Source: Aquimarina rhabdastrellae
Lineage (GTDB): Bacteria > Bacteroidota > Bacteroidia > Flavobacteriales > Flavobacteriaceae
Assembly: GCA_947387485.1 (NCBI GenBank)
Contig: CANDNT010000008.1
Location: 62,001-126,000 of the forward strand
Direction: 5' to 3'
Length of the DNA stretch: 64,000 nucleotides
Shown here: piece by piece, positions 38,018 to 49,987 of the stretch
Position numbering within the stretch: position 1 is the first letter of the stretch
How the letters are laid out: each line of letters begins with the position of its first letter
The notes under the pieces: model-generated
The model's input: the letters and a program-made list of their open reading frames with translations, nothing else
Told to the model about the DNA's origin: nothing
Database searches by the model: none
Program-made: the position numbers and the translations under genes

Positions 38018-38698
38018 ATGCGTATTGATATCATCACTGTAGTTCCAGATATACTAAAAAGTCCTTTTGAAGCTTCTATTCTAAAGAGAGCTATCGAAAA
38101 AGGACTTGTTGAAGTGCACTTACATAATCTACGTGATTATGTAACCGATAATTATAAACAAATTGATGATTATCAATTTGGAGGAGGTGCAGGAATGGTA
38201 ATGATGATAGAACCTATTGATAAATGTATATCTAATCTTAAAAGTCAACGTGATTATGATGAAGTCATTTATATGACTCCTGATGGTGCTACACTAAAAC
38301 AAGGAATAGCGAATCAATTATCTCTTAAGAAAAACCTTATCATTCTTTGTGGACATTATAAAGGTGTAGATCAACGTGTAAGAGATCATTTTGTTACCAA
38401 AGAAATTTCTGTAGGAGACTATGTCCTTTCTGGAGGAGAATTAGGAGCAGCTATTTTATGTGATGCCGTAATACGATTAATTCCTGGTGTATTGGGTAAT
38501 GAAACTTCTGCCTTAACCGATTCTTTTCAAGACAACTTATTAGCCCCTCCTATTTATACTAGACCTGCAGATTATAAAGGTTGGAAAGTTCCCGAAGTAT
38601 TAACTTCTGGTAATTTTCCTAAAATAGAAGCTTGGAGAGAAGAACAAGCGTTTTTACGGACACAACAACTTCGTCCTGACTTACTTGAAGACGAATAA
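38018..38698 (+). CDS. trmD: tRNA (guanine-N1-)-methyltransferase TrmD
   Basis: TrmD places the N1-methyl group on G37 of tRNAs and so prevents frameshifting. The 226-residue protein has the SPOUT-type trefoil-knot marks: [12 protein letters not shown] (~49-60), [14 protein letters not shown] (~108-121), [14 protein letters not shown] (~130-143) and [16 protein letters not shown] near the C-terminus. Length is normal. rplS is usually next to trmD in bacteria, but here it lies 5.75 kb away, beyond the large secreted-protein gene. Confidence 0.97.
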   Translation: MRIDIITVVPDILKSPFEASILKRAIEKGLVEVHLHNLRDYVTDNYKQIDDYQFGGGAGMVMMIEPIDKCISNLKSQRDYDEVIYMTPDGATLKQGIANQLSLKKNLIILCGHYKGVDQRVRDHFVTKEISVGDYVLSGGELGAAILCDAVIRLIPGVLGNETSALTDSFQDNLLAPPIYTRPADYKGWKVPEVLTSGNFPKIEAWREEQAFLRTQQLRPDLLEDE

Positions 38699-39036
38699 CA
38701 CACAATATTTTTTTAGTTACTAAAAACCAATAAGTTATTAGTAAAAACATGCAAAAGGCTACGGTTATTATTTGAATACTTTACAGTAAAAACCGTAGTT
38801 TATTTTTTATTTATAAGCTTATATTACCAAAAACATATACTATTTTATCTTTTTAACATTTCTGTAAAACATTTTTAAAAACCGTACGTTACGGAGGTAT
38901 TACATTATGAACTAGAGTGTACAATGAACAACTAATAATTTTCCCCGCCCTAAAATTAGTTCGTTAGTATTAAACCCCCTAGTCAAGTTCAGTTTGTGTT
39001 CTATTAAAAACTAAATAACCAAACTAAACATCCGTA
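38699..39036. other. 338-base intergenic region downstream of trmD
   Basis: It holds the trmD terminator, an imperfect GTACGTTACGG-type inverted repeat near 38881-38896, and an A/T-rich stretch before the large gene. I see no convincing promoter and no coding region. Confidence 0.6.
38759..38798 (+). terminator. likely rho-independent terminator after trmD
   Basis: Arms CTACGGTT and AACCGTAG with a 24-base A/T-rich loop, followed by a T-rich tract. Confidence 0.7.
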
Positions 39037-42000
39037 ATGAAATACATCATTATTCCCCTACTTCTATGCTTCAGCCTATGCACTTATGCACAGGATCATG
39101 ATGCGACGACTTGTCTGTCTCCCTCTTTAGCATTCAAAAAAAATGAGGATTATTATCAATTACACAAAAAGGAAATAGATGCCCAAAAACGGTTACCAGG
39201 AACCAATACCAGAGCTATTGTACAAAGTATTCACAATGCTATTGTAAAATGGGATGGCGGTTCTTATTATCGATTCGAAATTGGTACTGCACCAGGTCTT
39301 GATGATCTTAATCGTGGACATTTATTAAGAAATACAGATAAACATACCTATGGGCACAGTTATGAAGATATAAGACGTAGTGCTCTTGCGATGGGAAATA
39401 CTTTTAATATAGGAGATACTTTCTATTTTTCTATGTATGATAATGGTCAAAATCCATCATGGGTTTCACCTCCTCTTAGATTTGAATGGGAAGATTTAGG
39501 AAATGCTAATAATGAGTTAACCATCAGAGTAGAGACTAATTATGGAGTGAATGGATTAGGTCCTTATGCAATTTGGCAAAGAGACAGAATGATGCGTTTT
39601 TATAATCTCGTTAATCCTATAATCAAAGAAATATATGGTCCTCCTTCTAGAGATCACGATGTTTCTATTGTAAACGACGGAAATGCTGTAGGAACAAATG
39701 TTTTTTATAACGGTCCCAACCAAATTAGCTCAACCTATGTAGAACGTAATGGAGATCTAGACCAACCTCGTCTTATGATCCATGAATTACTACACGCTTA
39801 TAGGGATAATGTCATTTTAAGTAGTGATGAGACTTGGCATTATGTTCCTACGCTTAGTGGATTTGAAGAAGGAATGGCCGAAGCAGTTGCCATTATTGTT
39901 ATGGATATTTTTATTGATCGTTATCCTAATTTCTTTAATGGAGACGAATTTAAAATACACTGGTCCCATTCAAGAGGAATGCCTTTTGATTGGGATTATG
40001 ATTTTCAAAATCATGAAATTCATACCACAACAGACTTCTTTTCTACAGATATAGGAACAGGATCACACTGGCAACGTTATGGTATTAGTCAAACTGTAAT
40101 GCAAAAAATGTATCTTGAAGATCCTGATTTTTTCAAAAACTTCAATGCAGAATATTATCGTAGACTTAATGCAGATCATAATCTAGTACCTTCTAGAGCG
40201 CTTCTAGTCGATATCTTAACCACTATTCTTCCATCTGTAGAACGTACTCCAATTGGAGAATGGGTTGATCGTCAGCGTATTTTAGATTGTCGAGTAGAAC
40301 CAGGTGATAAAGTACATATGCTTACTTTTCATAGTGCAGACCCACCACGTATTCATACACTTGACAATCGAGTTCATATTTATGAAACTCAAAACTTACC
40401 TGGTGCAAACGAATGGTCTTGGGACGAAATTGATGATGTAAATCCCGCTAATTCTATGCGTTGGTTTGTACAAACAAATAATATTCAAGGACAACTACAG
40501 ATTTATAATTATGATAATACATTACACCAGCAACTTAACATCATTAATGATAAAAATAGTCGTCGAGATAATAGACCTAGATATCTAGGGCCTTATCAAG
40601 GAGGAAATTATATGAATTACAATGGTGTTTTCACAGGTAATGATGATCGTAATCAATGTACACAACCTGGTTGTGGTAAACGTCCTGTAGGCATTGAAAC
40701 ACATAATTTTAGTGCAACCTCAACCACAGATCGTAACCATAATGACCTACCTAGAAACTATCCTGATCCTCAAACACAAATCGTATCTGATCTAACAGAT
40801 TTAGGACTCTACCGCTACGAAATTAATTTTGAAGGAGGCCGCTACTCTGGAACCTATTATAGATTACACGGACAAGATTTAGCTGGTCATGATGGTATCA
40901 TGGGAGGTATTAAATCATTAGATGACTCTCAAAACATTACAGGGAGATTATATATAGAACATGAAGATTTTGGAGAAGAACCTGTAGTCAATATTGATAA
41001 TGGTGCTTTTATAGCTGATAGAACATGGGCTGCCGTTCCTGAAACAGAGGTTCATCGTCAAGGTGGTCGTACTGATCGTCGCTATTCTGTTCCAGGAAAA
41101 ACACATGCTATTTATATAAGTGAAGATTGTAGTGCAAGAAAAATAGACTTTAGAAATATTCTATATGGTGATGGATTATCTGGTTCTCAACTGTTTTTAT
41201 ATACTGTAGAACATTTTCAAGATATTGAATTTACAGCACCAGACATTACTATTTGTGAAGGTGAAACCATTAACCTTGATGTATCAAATAACTTTCCAGA
41301 GATACTTAATGGCGATAGTAGAATTACTTATGAATGGTTTGACCAAAACAACATTTCTATAGCCAATACAATGAATCATGAAATTCCTAATGCACAAGAA
41401 GCATTACATGAAGGTTTATATAGAGTTGAAATTAACTTTTTTAATTGTCCATTATCATTAGAAGTAAATGTTATTATAAACAATACCTCTTTTGAAGTTA
41501 CTACTCCTGATGAGATTACTTTATGTGAACAAGAGACTTTAACTATTCAAGCTAATACTGTTACTGGTGCAACCTATACTTGGACTGGGCCTAATGGTTA
41601 TACTGCTACTACTCAAAGTATTTCTATACCTAACATTACTATTGCTCAGCAAGGAGATTACACTGTCACTGTTACTGCTCCAGATTGTGCTGGTGACCCT
41701 ACTTCATTATCTAGCACTACAACAGTTAATGTTAATCCAGATAATGATTTTGAAGTTACTACTCCAGATGATCTTACTTTATGTGAGCAAGAAACTTTAA
41801 CTATTCAAGCTAATGCTGTAAATGGAGGAACCTATGCTTGGACTGGCCCCAATGGATTTACGGCCACTACTCAAGATATTTCTATACCTAACATTACCAT
41901 TACTAATCAAGGAGATTATACAGTAACTATTACTGCTTTAAATTGTGCAGGTGATCCTATCTCGAGATCTAATACCACTACTGTAACCATCAATGAAGAT

Positions 42001-44325
42001 ATCACAATACAAGTCACAAATCCTAATCAAATCTCTATATGTGAAGGTGAAGATTTAGATATTACCACATCTAATGTAAATGGAGCAACTTATGCTTGGA
42101 CTGGGCCTAATGGATTTACTGCTAGCACTCAAAATATAGCTATTACAGGTATTACAACTGCTCAACAAGGTGATTATGTACTCACTGTTAGCGCTACAGA
42201 TTGTCAAGGTAATCCTATCTCTGAATCAAACACTACCACAGTGACAGTAAATACAGATGAAGATTTTGAGGTTACTACTCCAGATGATCTTTCTATTTGT
42301 GAGCAAGAAACTTTAACTATTCAAGCTAATGTTATCAATGGAGCCACTTATGCTTGGACTGGTCCTAATGGATTTACTGCTACCACGCAAAGTATTTCTA
42401 TCCCTAATATTACTACTGCACAACAAGGAGGTTATACAGTAACTATCACTGCTTTGAATTGTGTAGGAAATACTATTTCTAGATCAAATACTACTAATGT
42501 CACAGTTAATCCTATAGTGGTCATTACTATAACCACTCCAGAAGAAGTATCTATTTGTGAAGGACAAGATTTAACTCTTGAAACCGATGTAATCGCAGGT
42601 GCAACTTATGAATGGGTAGGACCTAATGGTTTTACTGCTACAACACCTAGTATTACTATTCCTAATATTACCGTTAATCAACAAGGAGATTATACCGTAA
42701 CTGTAACGACATTAAGTTGTGAAGGATCTCCTATCACCGAATCAAAAACAACTACAGTTACTGTAGACACAGATGAAGATTTTGATATTAATACCCCAGA
42801 CCAATTGACGTTATGTGAACAACAAACGTTAACTATTGAAGCCAATGTTATCAATGGGGCAACCTATGCATGGGTTGGCCCCAATGGCTTCAGTGCTGAT
42901 ACTAGATCTATTACCATTCCTAATGTTACTAATGTAAATCAAGGAGATTATACCGTAACAGCTACTGTAATTAACTGTATTGGTGATCCTGTTACTAGAT
43001 CTAATACAACTGCTGTAACTATCAATTCTGATCCAGTTTTTGAAGCTATCACTCCTAGTAATATCACTTTATGTGAAACTGAAACATTAGATATTCAAGC
43101 TAACCTTGTTGCTGGAGCAACTTATGCTTGGACAGGACCTAATGGTTTTACTGCTACAACACAAAACATTTCGATTCCTAATATTACCACTGTACAACAA
43201 GGTGACTATACTGTAAGTATTACATTACCAGATTGTCTAGGTAATCCTTTAACAGAAACTAGTACTACAGCTGTTGTAATTAATACAACTCCTGATTATG
43301 ATATAAATATCCCTACTCTAATTACCCTATGCGAACAGCAAACCTTAACAATTGAAGCTACTCTTATAACCGGGGCTATCTACCAATGGACTGGCCCCAA
43401 TGGCTTCACTTCTGACCAAAGAGTAATTACAGTTTCTAATATTGAAATTGCTCAACAAGGTACTTATACAGTAACCGCTTCTGGAACAACATGTCTAGGA
43501 GATCCAATATCAAGTACCGCATCTACAGATGTTGTTGTTGAAGAAAATACAGTAATCACATTACAACCACTTGAAGATATCGATACTTGTGAAGGAGAAA
43601 CTATTCTACTTTCTACAGATGAAATTCCTAATGCATCTTATGCATGGACTGGTCCTAATAACTTTAGTGCAAATACTAGAGAAATAACCTTATCCGATAT
43701 TACAACCAATCAAGCTGGGCGATATACAGTTACCGTTTCTGCTACAAATTGTGATGGCTCTATTGTACAAGATTCAAGTAGTCTTAATCTAACTATAGAA
43801 CCTTCTCCTAATATTGATTTATCAGGAGTTCCAAGTACAACTACAGCTTGTTTTGGGAATAGTCTTTTTATAGAAATCCCAGAATATCCTAATGCTACTT
43901 ATCTATGGGTAGGTCCTAATAATTATTTTTCTACTCTTAATGATTTAACTATTGATAATTTTAATGAGTTGCATATAGGTACTTATACACTAACTATTAC
44001 AGTTGATCTTTGTAATGGTACTAGTATAGAGGAAAGTCACAGTATAAATGTGATGCTTTGTCCTCCAGAAGATATGATACCACGATTCTTTACACCTAAT
44101 GGTGATGGTCATAACGATGTATGGGCTGTTAATCCTAATTATGTTCCTTTTGAAACAATATATATATATGATCGTTTCGGAAAGCTATTAACTCAACTAG
44201 CACCTAGCAGTCCAAGTTGGGATGGATTATATAATGGTAGAAGCATGCCTTCAACAGAATACTGGTTCTCAATACTATATACAGACAACAGTGTTTACAA
44301 AGGTCATTTTAGTTTAATACGCTAA
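39037..44325 (+). CDS. giant secreted protein: metallopeptidase-like domain, eleven Ig-like domains and type B T9SS sorting domain
   Basis: A 1762-residue protein with a signal peptide (~1-19, ending TYAQ). The N-terminal ~730 residues contain HELLH (H249, E250, H253) followed by E277/E278 in GFEEGMAE, the zinc-site layout of gluzincin-type metallopeptidases; I know no named family for it. One divergent Ig-like domain (about 734-819) and ten copies of an 86-residue domain (820-1679) follow; each has two cysteines (LCEQ type and DCxG type) and a WTGPNGF-like turn. The last ~83 residues match the CHU_C domain (FFTPNGDGHNDVW, then IYDRFGKLL, then YWFSI), the type B sorting signal that directs proteins through the type IX secretion system to the surface. 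Confidence 0.85.
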   Translation: MKYIIIPLLLCFSLCTYAQDHDATTCLSPSLAFKKNEDYYQLHKKEIDAQKRLPGTNTRAIVQSIHNAIVKWDGGSYYRFEIGTAPGLDDLNRGHLLRNTDKHTYGHSYEDIRRSALAMGNTFNIGDTFYFSMYDNGQNPSWVSPPLRFEWEDLGNANNELTIRVETNYGVNGLGPYAIWQRDRMMRFYNLVNPIIKEIYGPPSRDHDVSIVNDGNAVGTNVFYNGPNQISSTYVERNGDLDQPRLMIHELLHAYRDNVILSSDETWHYVPTLSGFEEGMAEAVAIIVMDIFIDRYPNFFNGDEFKIHWSHSRGMPFDWDYDFQNHEIHTTTDFFSTDIGTGSHWQRYGISQTVMQKMYLEDPDFFKNFNAEYYRRLNADHNLVPSRALLVDILTTILPSVERTPIGEWVDRQRILDCRVEPGDKVHMLTFHSADPPRIHTLDNRVHIYETQNLPGANEWSWDEIDDVNPANSMRWFVQTNNIQGQLQIYNYDNTLHQQLNIINDKNSRRDNRPRYLGPYQGGNYMNYNGVFTGNDDRNQCTQPGCGKRPVGIETHNFSATSTTDRNHNDLPRNYPDPQTQIVSDLTDLGLYRYEINFEGGRYSGTYYRLHGQDLAGHDGIMGGIKSLDDSQNITGRLYIEHEDFGEEPVVNIDNGAFIADRTWAAVPETEVHRQGGRTDRRYSVPGKTHAIYISEDCSARKIDFRNILYGDGLSGSQLFLYTVEHFQDIEFTAPDITICEGETINLDVSNNFPEILNGDSRITYEWFDQNNISIANTMNHEIPNAQEALHEGLYRVEINFFNCPLSLEVNVIINNTSFEVTTPDEITLCEQETLTIQANTVTGATYTWTGPNGYTATTQSISIPNITIAQQGDYTVTVTAPDCAGDPTSLSSTTTVNVNPDNDFEVTTPDDLTLCEQETLTIQANAVNGGTYAWTGPNGFTATTQDISIPNITITNQGDYTVTITALNCAGDPISRSNTTTVTINEDITIQVTNPNQISICEGEDLDITTSNVNGATYAWTGPNGFTASTQNIAITGITTAQQGDYVLTVSATDCQGNPISESNTTTVTVNTDEDFEVTTPDDLSICEQETLTIQANVINGATYAWTGPNGFTATTQSISIPNITTAQQGGYTVTITALNCVGNTISRSNTTNVTVNPIVVITITTPEEVSICEGQDLTLETDVIAGATYEWVGPNGFTATTPSITIPNITVNQQGDYTVTVTTLSCEGSPITESKTTTVTVDTDEDFDINTPDQLTLCEQQTLTIEANVINGATYAWVGPNGFSADTRSITIPNVTNVNQGDYTVTATVINCIGDPVTRSNTTAVTINSDPVFEAITPSNITLCETETLDIQANLVAGATYAWTGPNGFTATTQNISIPNITTVQQGDYTVSITLPDCLGNPLTETSTTAVVINTTPDYDINIPTLITLCEQQTLTIEATLITGAIYQWTGPNGFTSDQRVITVSNIEIAQQGTYTVTASGTTCLGDPISSTASTDVVVEENTVITLQPLEDIDTCEGETILLSTDEIPNASYAWTGPNNFSANTREITLSDITTNQAGRYTVTVSATNCDGSIVQDSSSLNLTIEPSPNIDLSGVPSTTTACFGNSLFIEIPEYPNATYLWVGPNNYFSTLNDLTIDNFNELHIGTYTLTITVDLCNGTSIEESHSINVMLCPPEDMIPRFFTPNGDGHNDVWAVNPNYVPFETIYIYDRFGKLLTQLAPSSPSWDGLYNGRSMPSTEYWFSILYTDNSVYKGHFSLIR
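41494..44073 (+). repeat. ten tandem 258-bp coding repeats (Ig-like domains)
   Basis: Unit starts at 41494, 41752, 42010, 42268, 42526, 42784, 43042, 43300, 43558 and 43816 are exactly 258 bases (86 codons) apart with no insertion or deletion. The first eight copies are the most alike (for example GATYAWTGPNGFTATTQ); copies 9 and 10 have drifted more. Direct repeats of this kind can recombine and change copy number. Confidence 0.92.
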
Positions 44326-44372
44326 AGCTTAAATTTAACGCTATAAAAAATATATTTTGCCAATATTTTTAT

Positions 44373-44380
44373 TAATTTTG
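44373..44380 (+). promoter_or_regulatory. candidate -7 element of rplS
   Basis: TAATTTTG matches TAnnTTTG, 72 bases before the rplS ATG. A TTTTG lies 13 bases upstream of it, shorter than usual. Confidence 0.4.
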
Positions 44381-44452
44381 CAAACTCATTGAACCAACCT
44401 CTGGCGAGAATCGTGAATGTTGTTTCAATCTAAAATTAAAAACTATTTCAAA

Positions 44453-44803
44453 ATGCAAGATTTAGTAAAATTCGTACAAGACGAATTTGTAACAAAAAAA
44501 GATTTCCCAGAATTTGCAGCTGGAGACACAATTACTGTGTATTACGAAATCAAAGAAGGAAATAAAACTCGTACTCAGTTCTTTAGAGGTGTTGTTATTC
44601 AACGTAGAGGATCTGGAGCTACAGAAACATTTACAATCAGAAAAATGTCTGGTACTGTAGGTGTTGAGCGTATTTTCCCAATCAACTTACCAGCACTTCA
44701 AAAAATTGAAGTTAACAAAAGAGGTAAAGTTCGTAGAGCTCGTATCTTCTACTTCAGAGAACTTACTGGTAAAAAAGCAAGAATTAAAGAAAGAAGACGT
44801 TAG
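44453..44803 (+). CDS. rplS: 50S ribosomal protein L19
   Basis: L19 lies at the 30S-50S interface of the ribosome. The 116-residue protein from the ATG at 44453 starts MQDLVKFVQDEF and has the family pattern FAAGDTITVYYEIKEG, TRTQFFRGVVIQRRG, RKMSGTVGVERIFP and KVRRARIFYFREL, with a basic end. An in-frame start at 44417 would add 12 residues not found in the family and is not used. It stands alone, followed by a near-perfect terminator palindrome. Confidence 0.97.
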   Translation: MQDLVKFVQDEFVTKKDFPEFAAGDTITVYYEIKEGNKTRTQFFRGVVIQRRGSGATETFTIRKMSGTVGVERIFPINLPALQKIEVNKRGKVRRARIFYFRELTGKKARIKERRR

Positions 44804-44824
44804 TCTTTCTTTTTTAAAAGTATT

Positions 44825-44856
44825 AAAAAGCGATTTGACTAGTCAGATCGCTTTTT
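44825..44856 (+). terminator. rho-independent terminator of rplS
   Basis: Arms AAAAAGCGAT and ATCGCTTTTT flank an inner TGACTAGTCA palindrome; a T run follows. Confidence 0.9.
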
Positions 44857-45129
44857 TTATAAACAATTGTTAACAATCTAAGTTTATAACATGTTGATAT
44901 TTAACATATTAAATAATCGTTTTAATGTTTTTTAATTCGTAAATTTATGTTGTGATTATGAAATATAATTGATGACACAAGAATTCAATATTTTTTATAA
45001 TCTACTAAACACGTTCTTTATAAAATATATACCTAAACATTTTACCTAAAAGAATTCAATTTATTTCTGCAAATTACGTAAGATCGTCCTACTGTTTTCT
45101 AATGCAATTTCAGATATTTTTTTAAGTGT

Positions 45130-45403
45130 AAACATATAATAAGGTATGATGTTGGCTATTCGGGTAAAGATTATCAAAGAAAAACTACATAAGTAGTTTA
45201 TACAAAGAAGTGCTCGCAATAGTTAATGAGTGGGAATTTTATTCAAATTCTTAACCACTCTTTGTGTATAGAATCGATACTATGATATAACTAGCGAAAG
45301 TTGTTATTTTATGGCGGGTAAGACAGCCAGCATTGTTATTGCTTCTATATAAGAAAGCCATGTCAAAATAGTATCTATTATTGATATGGCTTTTGTTTTT
45401 TTT
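45130..45403 (+). ncRNA. candidate structured small RNA of unknown class
   Basis: The interval ends in a plus-strand terminator (45353-45396) that is too far from rplS, which has its own terminator, to serve that gene. Several hairpins lie between about 45225 and 45325. A TATAAT-like stretch at 45135-45140 may be a promoter, but it lacks the phylum's usual TAnnTTTG. I could not match it to tmRNA, RNase P, 6S or SRP RNA signatures. The 5' boundary is a guess. Confidence 0.3.
45353..45396 (+). terminator. terminator-like hairpin, best oriented on the plus strand
   Basis: Arms AAGCCATGTCAA and TTGATATGGCTT (one mismatch-type T-A/G pair) with an A/T loop, followed on the plus strand by GTTTTTTTT. 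Toward the minus-strand gene downstream the trailing T run is weak, so it may serve both directions but fits the plus strand better. Confidence 0.6.
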
Positions 45404-45404
45404 A

Positions 45405-46124
45405 TTATATCTTTTCTTTAATATTTTGCGCTGCTTCTAACAATCGCTTAGTTGGAAATGCATATTCTGCATAGTTTTCCCAACCTGATCCTGTCATTAA
45501 TTTATCCTCTATAGCTCTGACAAATCGAATATAGAATTCACTATCTTCTAAAGGTTCATTATGTTCTAGAATTAGTTCTTCTAATTCTTCTATTTGTTCT
45601 GCATCATGTTGTCCGTTACATGTAGCTCTAGCGATAATTAATTCTTCAATTTCTGGAATCCAACCATATTTACTTATAATCTCTTCTATATGTTCACTCT
45701 GAAAAACCTCATGTCCCATATCCCAACATTTAAGGCATTTTGCATAAAAAGGAATATACTGTTTATCTGCCATAGCAAACTTGTATGCAGCTATATCTGC
45801 TAATTGCACCTCATCTCCTTCCCAATAATGCTCCTCATCAGTTTCAAAAATATTTAAGATAAAAGCTATATACTCTTCTACCTTATCTCTACTCTCTTTA
45901 AGATTTGCTACTTTACCCCAAAAAACACCATCGTAATCTACTTCTTTATCATTTTCATAAAAAGTCGTTTCGATAATGCTTTCACCTTCAGAAATAGCTT
46001 TTTTTATAACCTGCATTACAACATCTAATGCTTCATCTATAACTTCTTTTTTATCTAATGTTTTACAATGAATATGATATATCTTTTTATCATCTTGCTT
46101 AAAATATACATTACTAGATACCAT
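45405..46124 (-). CDS. hypothetical acidic protein
   Basis: A 239-residue protein without signal peptide or membrane segment, very acidic (Asp/Glu-rich helices such as EEYIAFILNIFETDEEHYWE), with a pair of Cys residues in AKCLKCWDMGHE (~128-138) and a later RATCNGQHDAEQ. I recognise no family. Its ATG at 46124 is followed by no obvious promoter. Its neighbours are rplS and icd, which give no hint. Confidence 0.6.
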   Translation of the reverse strand: MVSSNVYFKQDDKKIYHIHCKTLDKKEVIDEALDVVMQVIKKAISEGESIIETTFYENDKEVDYDGVFWGKVANLKESRDKVEEYIAFILNIFETDEEHYWEGDEVQLADIAAYKFAMADKQYIPFYAKCLKCWDMGHEVFQSEHIEEIISKYGWIPEIEELIIARATCNGQHDAEQIEELEELILEHNEPLEDSEFYIRFVRAIEDKLMTGSGWENYAEYAFPTKRLLEAAQNIKEKI

Positions 46125-48707
<2,583 letters not shown>

Positions 48708-48727
48708 TTTCTATATTTAAAAGAATT

Positions 48728-48755
48728 AAAGGCTGTTTTGTATAAAACAGCCTTT
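48728..48755 (+). terminator. rho-independent terminator of icd
   Basis: A 28-base near-palindrome: arms AAAGGCTGTTTT and AAAACAGCCTTT with a short loop. Confidence 0.85.
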
Positions 48756-48881
48756 CTTATTTCTATGATATATCATTCTCAAATTTAGATTACTCTGCTA
48801 TTCTATCTAATCGTTTTTATTTTAATGTGTGATATGAGTATTATCACTCTAGAATTCATTTGAAAATAGTACTTTTACCTC

Positions 48882-49694
48882 ATGAATTTTACCAAAACAA
48901 CAGAACAAGATTCTAATCATCGCCATCTTGAAAAAATGTCGGTTAATGAGTTATTAACTCATATTAATAATGAAGATAAAACTGTTCCTCTTGCTGTAGA
49001 AAAAGCCATTCCTCAAATAGAAGAACTTACTACTATAATTGTAAATCGTCTTAATGATGGAGGTCGTCTCTTTTATATGGGAGCTGGTACTAGTGGTCGA
49101 TTAGGTATTGTAGATGCAAGTGAATGCCCTCCTACTTTTGGAGTATCTCATGATCTTGTAATTGGTTTAATCGCTGGAGGAGACTCTGCTATAAGAAAAG
49201 CGGTCGAATTTGCAGAGGATAGTACTACTCAAGGGTGGGAAGATTTAAAAGAGCACCATATTTCATCAAAAGATGTTGTTATAGGTATTGCTGCTTCTGG
49301 AACAACTCCATATGTTATTCATGCGTTACAAATGTGTAACCAGCATCAAATTGCAACTGGTTGTATTACTTGTAATCAAGGAAGTCCGCTAGCTCAAACA
49401 GCTCAATATCCTATAGAAGTTGTTGTAGGCCCAGAGTTTGTTACTGGTAGTTCTCGTATGAAAGCAGGAACTGCTCAGAAATTAGTCCTCAATATGATTT
49501 CTACAACTACTATGATTAGATTAGGTAGAGTAAAGGATAATAAAATGGTAGATATGCAGCTTAGTAATCATAAGTTAGTAGATCGAGGTACCCGTATGCT
49601 AGTCGAAGAATTAAAAATCTCATATAGCGATGCACAACATCTTCTAGAAAAGTATGGTAGTGTACGTAACGCAATTAAAAATTATGGATCGTAA
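48882..49694 (+). CDS. murQ: N-acetylmuramic acid 6-phosphate etherase
   Basis: MurQ cleaves the lactyl ether of MurNAc-6-phosphate to GlcNAc-6-phosphate in cell-wall recycling. The 270-residue sugar-isomerase-fold protein has GAGTSGRLGIVDASECPP (~67-84), IAGGDSAIRKAVE, GIAASGTTPYVIHAL and SSRMKAGTAQKLVLNM, the family signatures. It is slightly shorter than the E. coli enzyme (298 residues), mainly at the C-terminus. Its 3' end overlaps the DUF6095 gene by 11 bases. Confidence 0.95.
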   Translation: MNFTKTTEQDSNHRHLEKMSVNELLTHINNEDKTVPLAVEKAIPQIEELTTIIVNRLNDGGRLFYMGAGTSGRLGIVDASECPPTFGVSHDLVIGLIAGGDSAIRKAVEFAEDSTTQGWEDLKEHHISSKDVVIGIAASGTTPYVIHALQMCNQHQIATGCITCNQGSPLAQTAQYPIEVVVGPEFVTGSSRMKAGTAQKLVLNMISTTTMIRLGRVKDNKMVDMQLSNHKLVDRGTRMLVEELKISYSDAQHLLEKYGSVRNAIKNYGS

Positions 49695-49923
49695 ACACAC
49701 TGATAAAGAATTACTAGGAAAAGGAGTTCAACGTATGGCTCTAGCTATATTATTTATGTTTATTAGTCCTGTAATTCTACATTCTTCTTTTAAAAATCAG
49801 GATCACCCGATGTTTGTTCCTATTTTAGTTTTAGGACTTTGCGGAACTGTTTTTGCAATTTTTATGGCTTTTAGAGGCATCAAAACTATTATGGATGCCT
49901 TCTTTGGGAAGAAGAAATCTTAA
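49684..49923 (+). CDS. DUF6095-like small membrane protein
   Basis: A 79-residue protein with two membrane segments (~20-38 and ~49-68) and a basic end (FFGKKKS). The ATG at 49684 is preferred over a GTG-type start at 49654, because it gives the family-like MDRKHTDKELLGKG beginning and overlaps murQ by 11 bases. DUF6095 genes are commonly next to murQ in flavobacteria; function unknown. Confidence 0.7.
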   Translation: MDRKHTDKELLGKGVQRMALAILFMFISPVILHSSFKNQDHPMFVPILVLGLCGTVFAIFMAFRGIKTIMDAFFGKKKS

Positions 49924-49987
49924 ATAAAAATCCACTTATAATTTAAACATAATTTTTAAATCATAAGTGGACTTAATATTTTTATAT

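Larger units (their letters stand above)
44861..45404. other. 544-base interval without a convincing gene
   Basis: It has no open reading frame longer than about 19 codons. It does contain structured DNA: an inverted repeat GAGTGG/CCACTC with an inner GAATTT/AAATTC pair (about 45225-45262) and a terminator-like hairpin at its end (see next entry). A small RNA is possible. Confidence 0.5.

Noticed and set aside
41567..41800. Leu-rich second frame within the 258-bp repeats
   Set aside because: It recurs only because the repeat unit is reiterated; a shadow of the Ig-like coding frame.
41494..44073. CRISPR-like array
   Set aside because: Units are 258 bases long, contiguous and coding; there are no short repeats with unique spacers.
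44417..44452. Upstream start of rplS
   Set aside because: It would add 12 residues absent from the family; the ATG at 44453 gives the normal L19 beginning.
45141..45340. Very short frames (13-19 codons) in the interval after rplS
   Set aside because: None has a start context, length or composition that stands out from chance in A+T-rich DNA.
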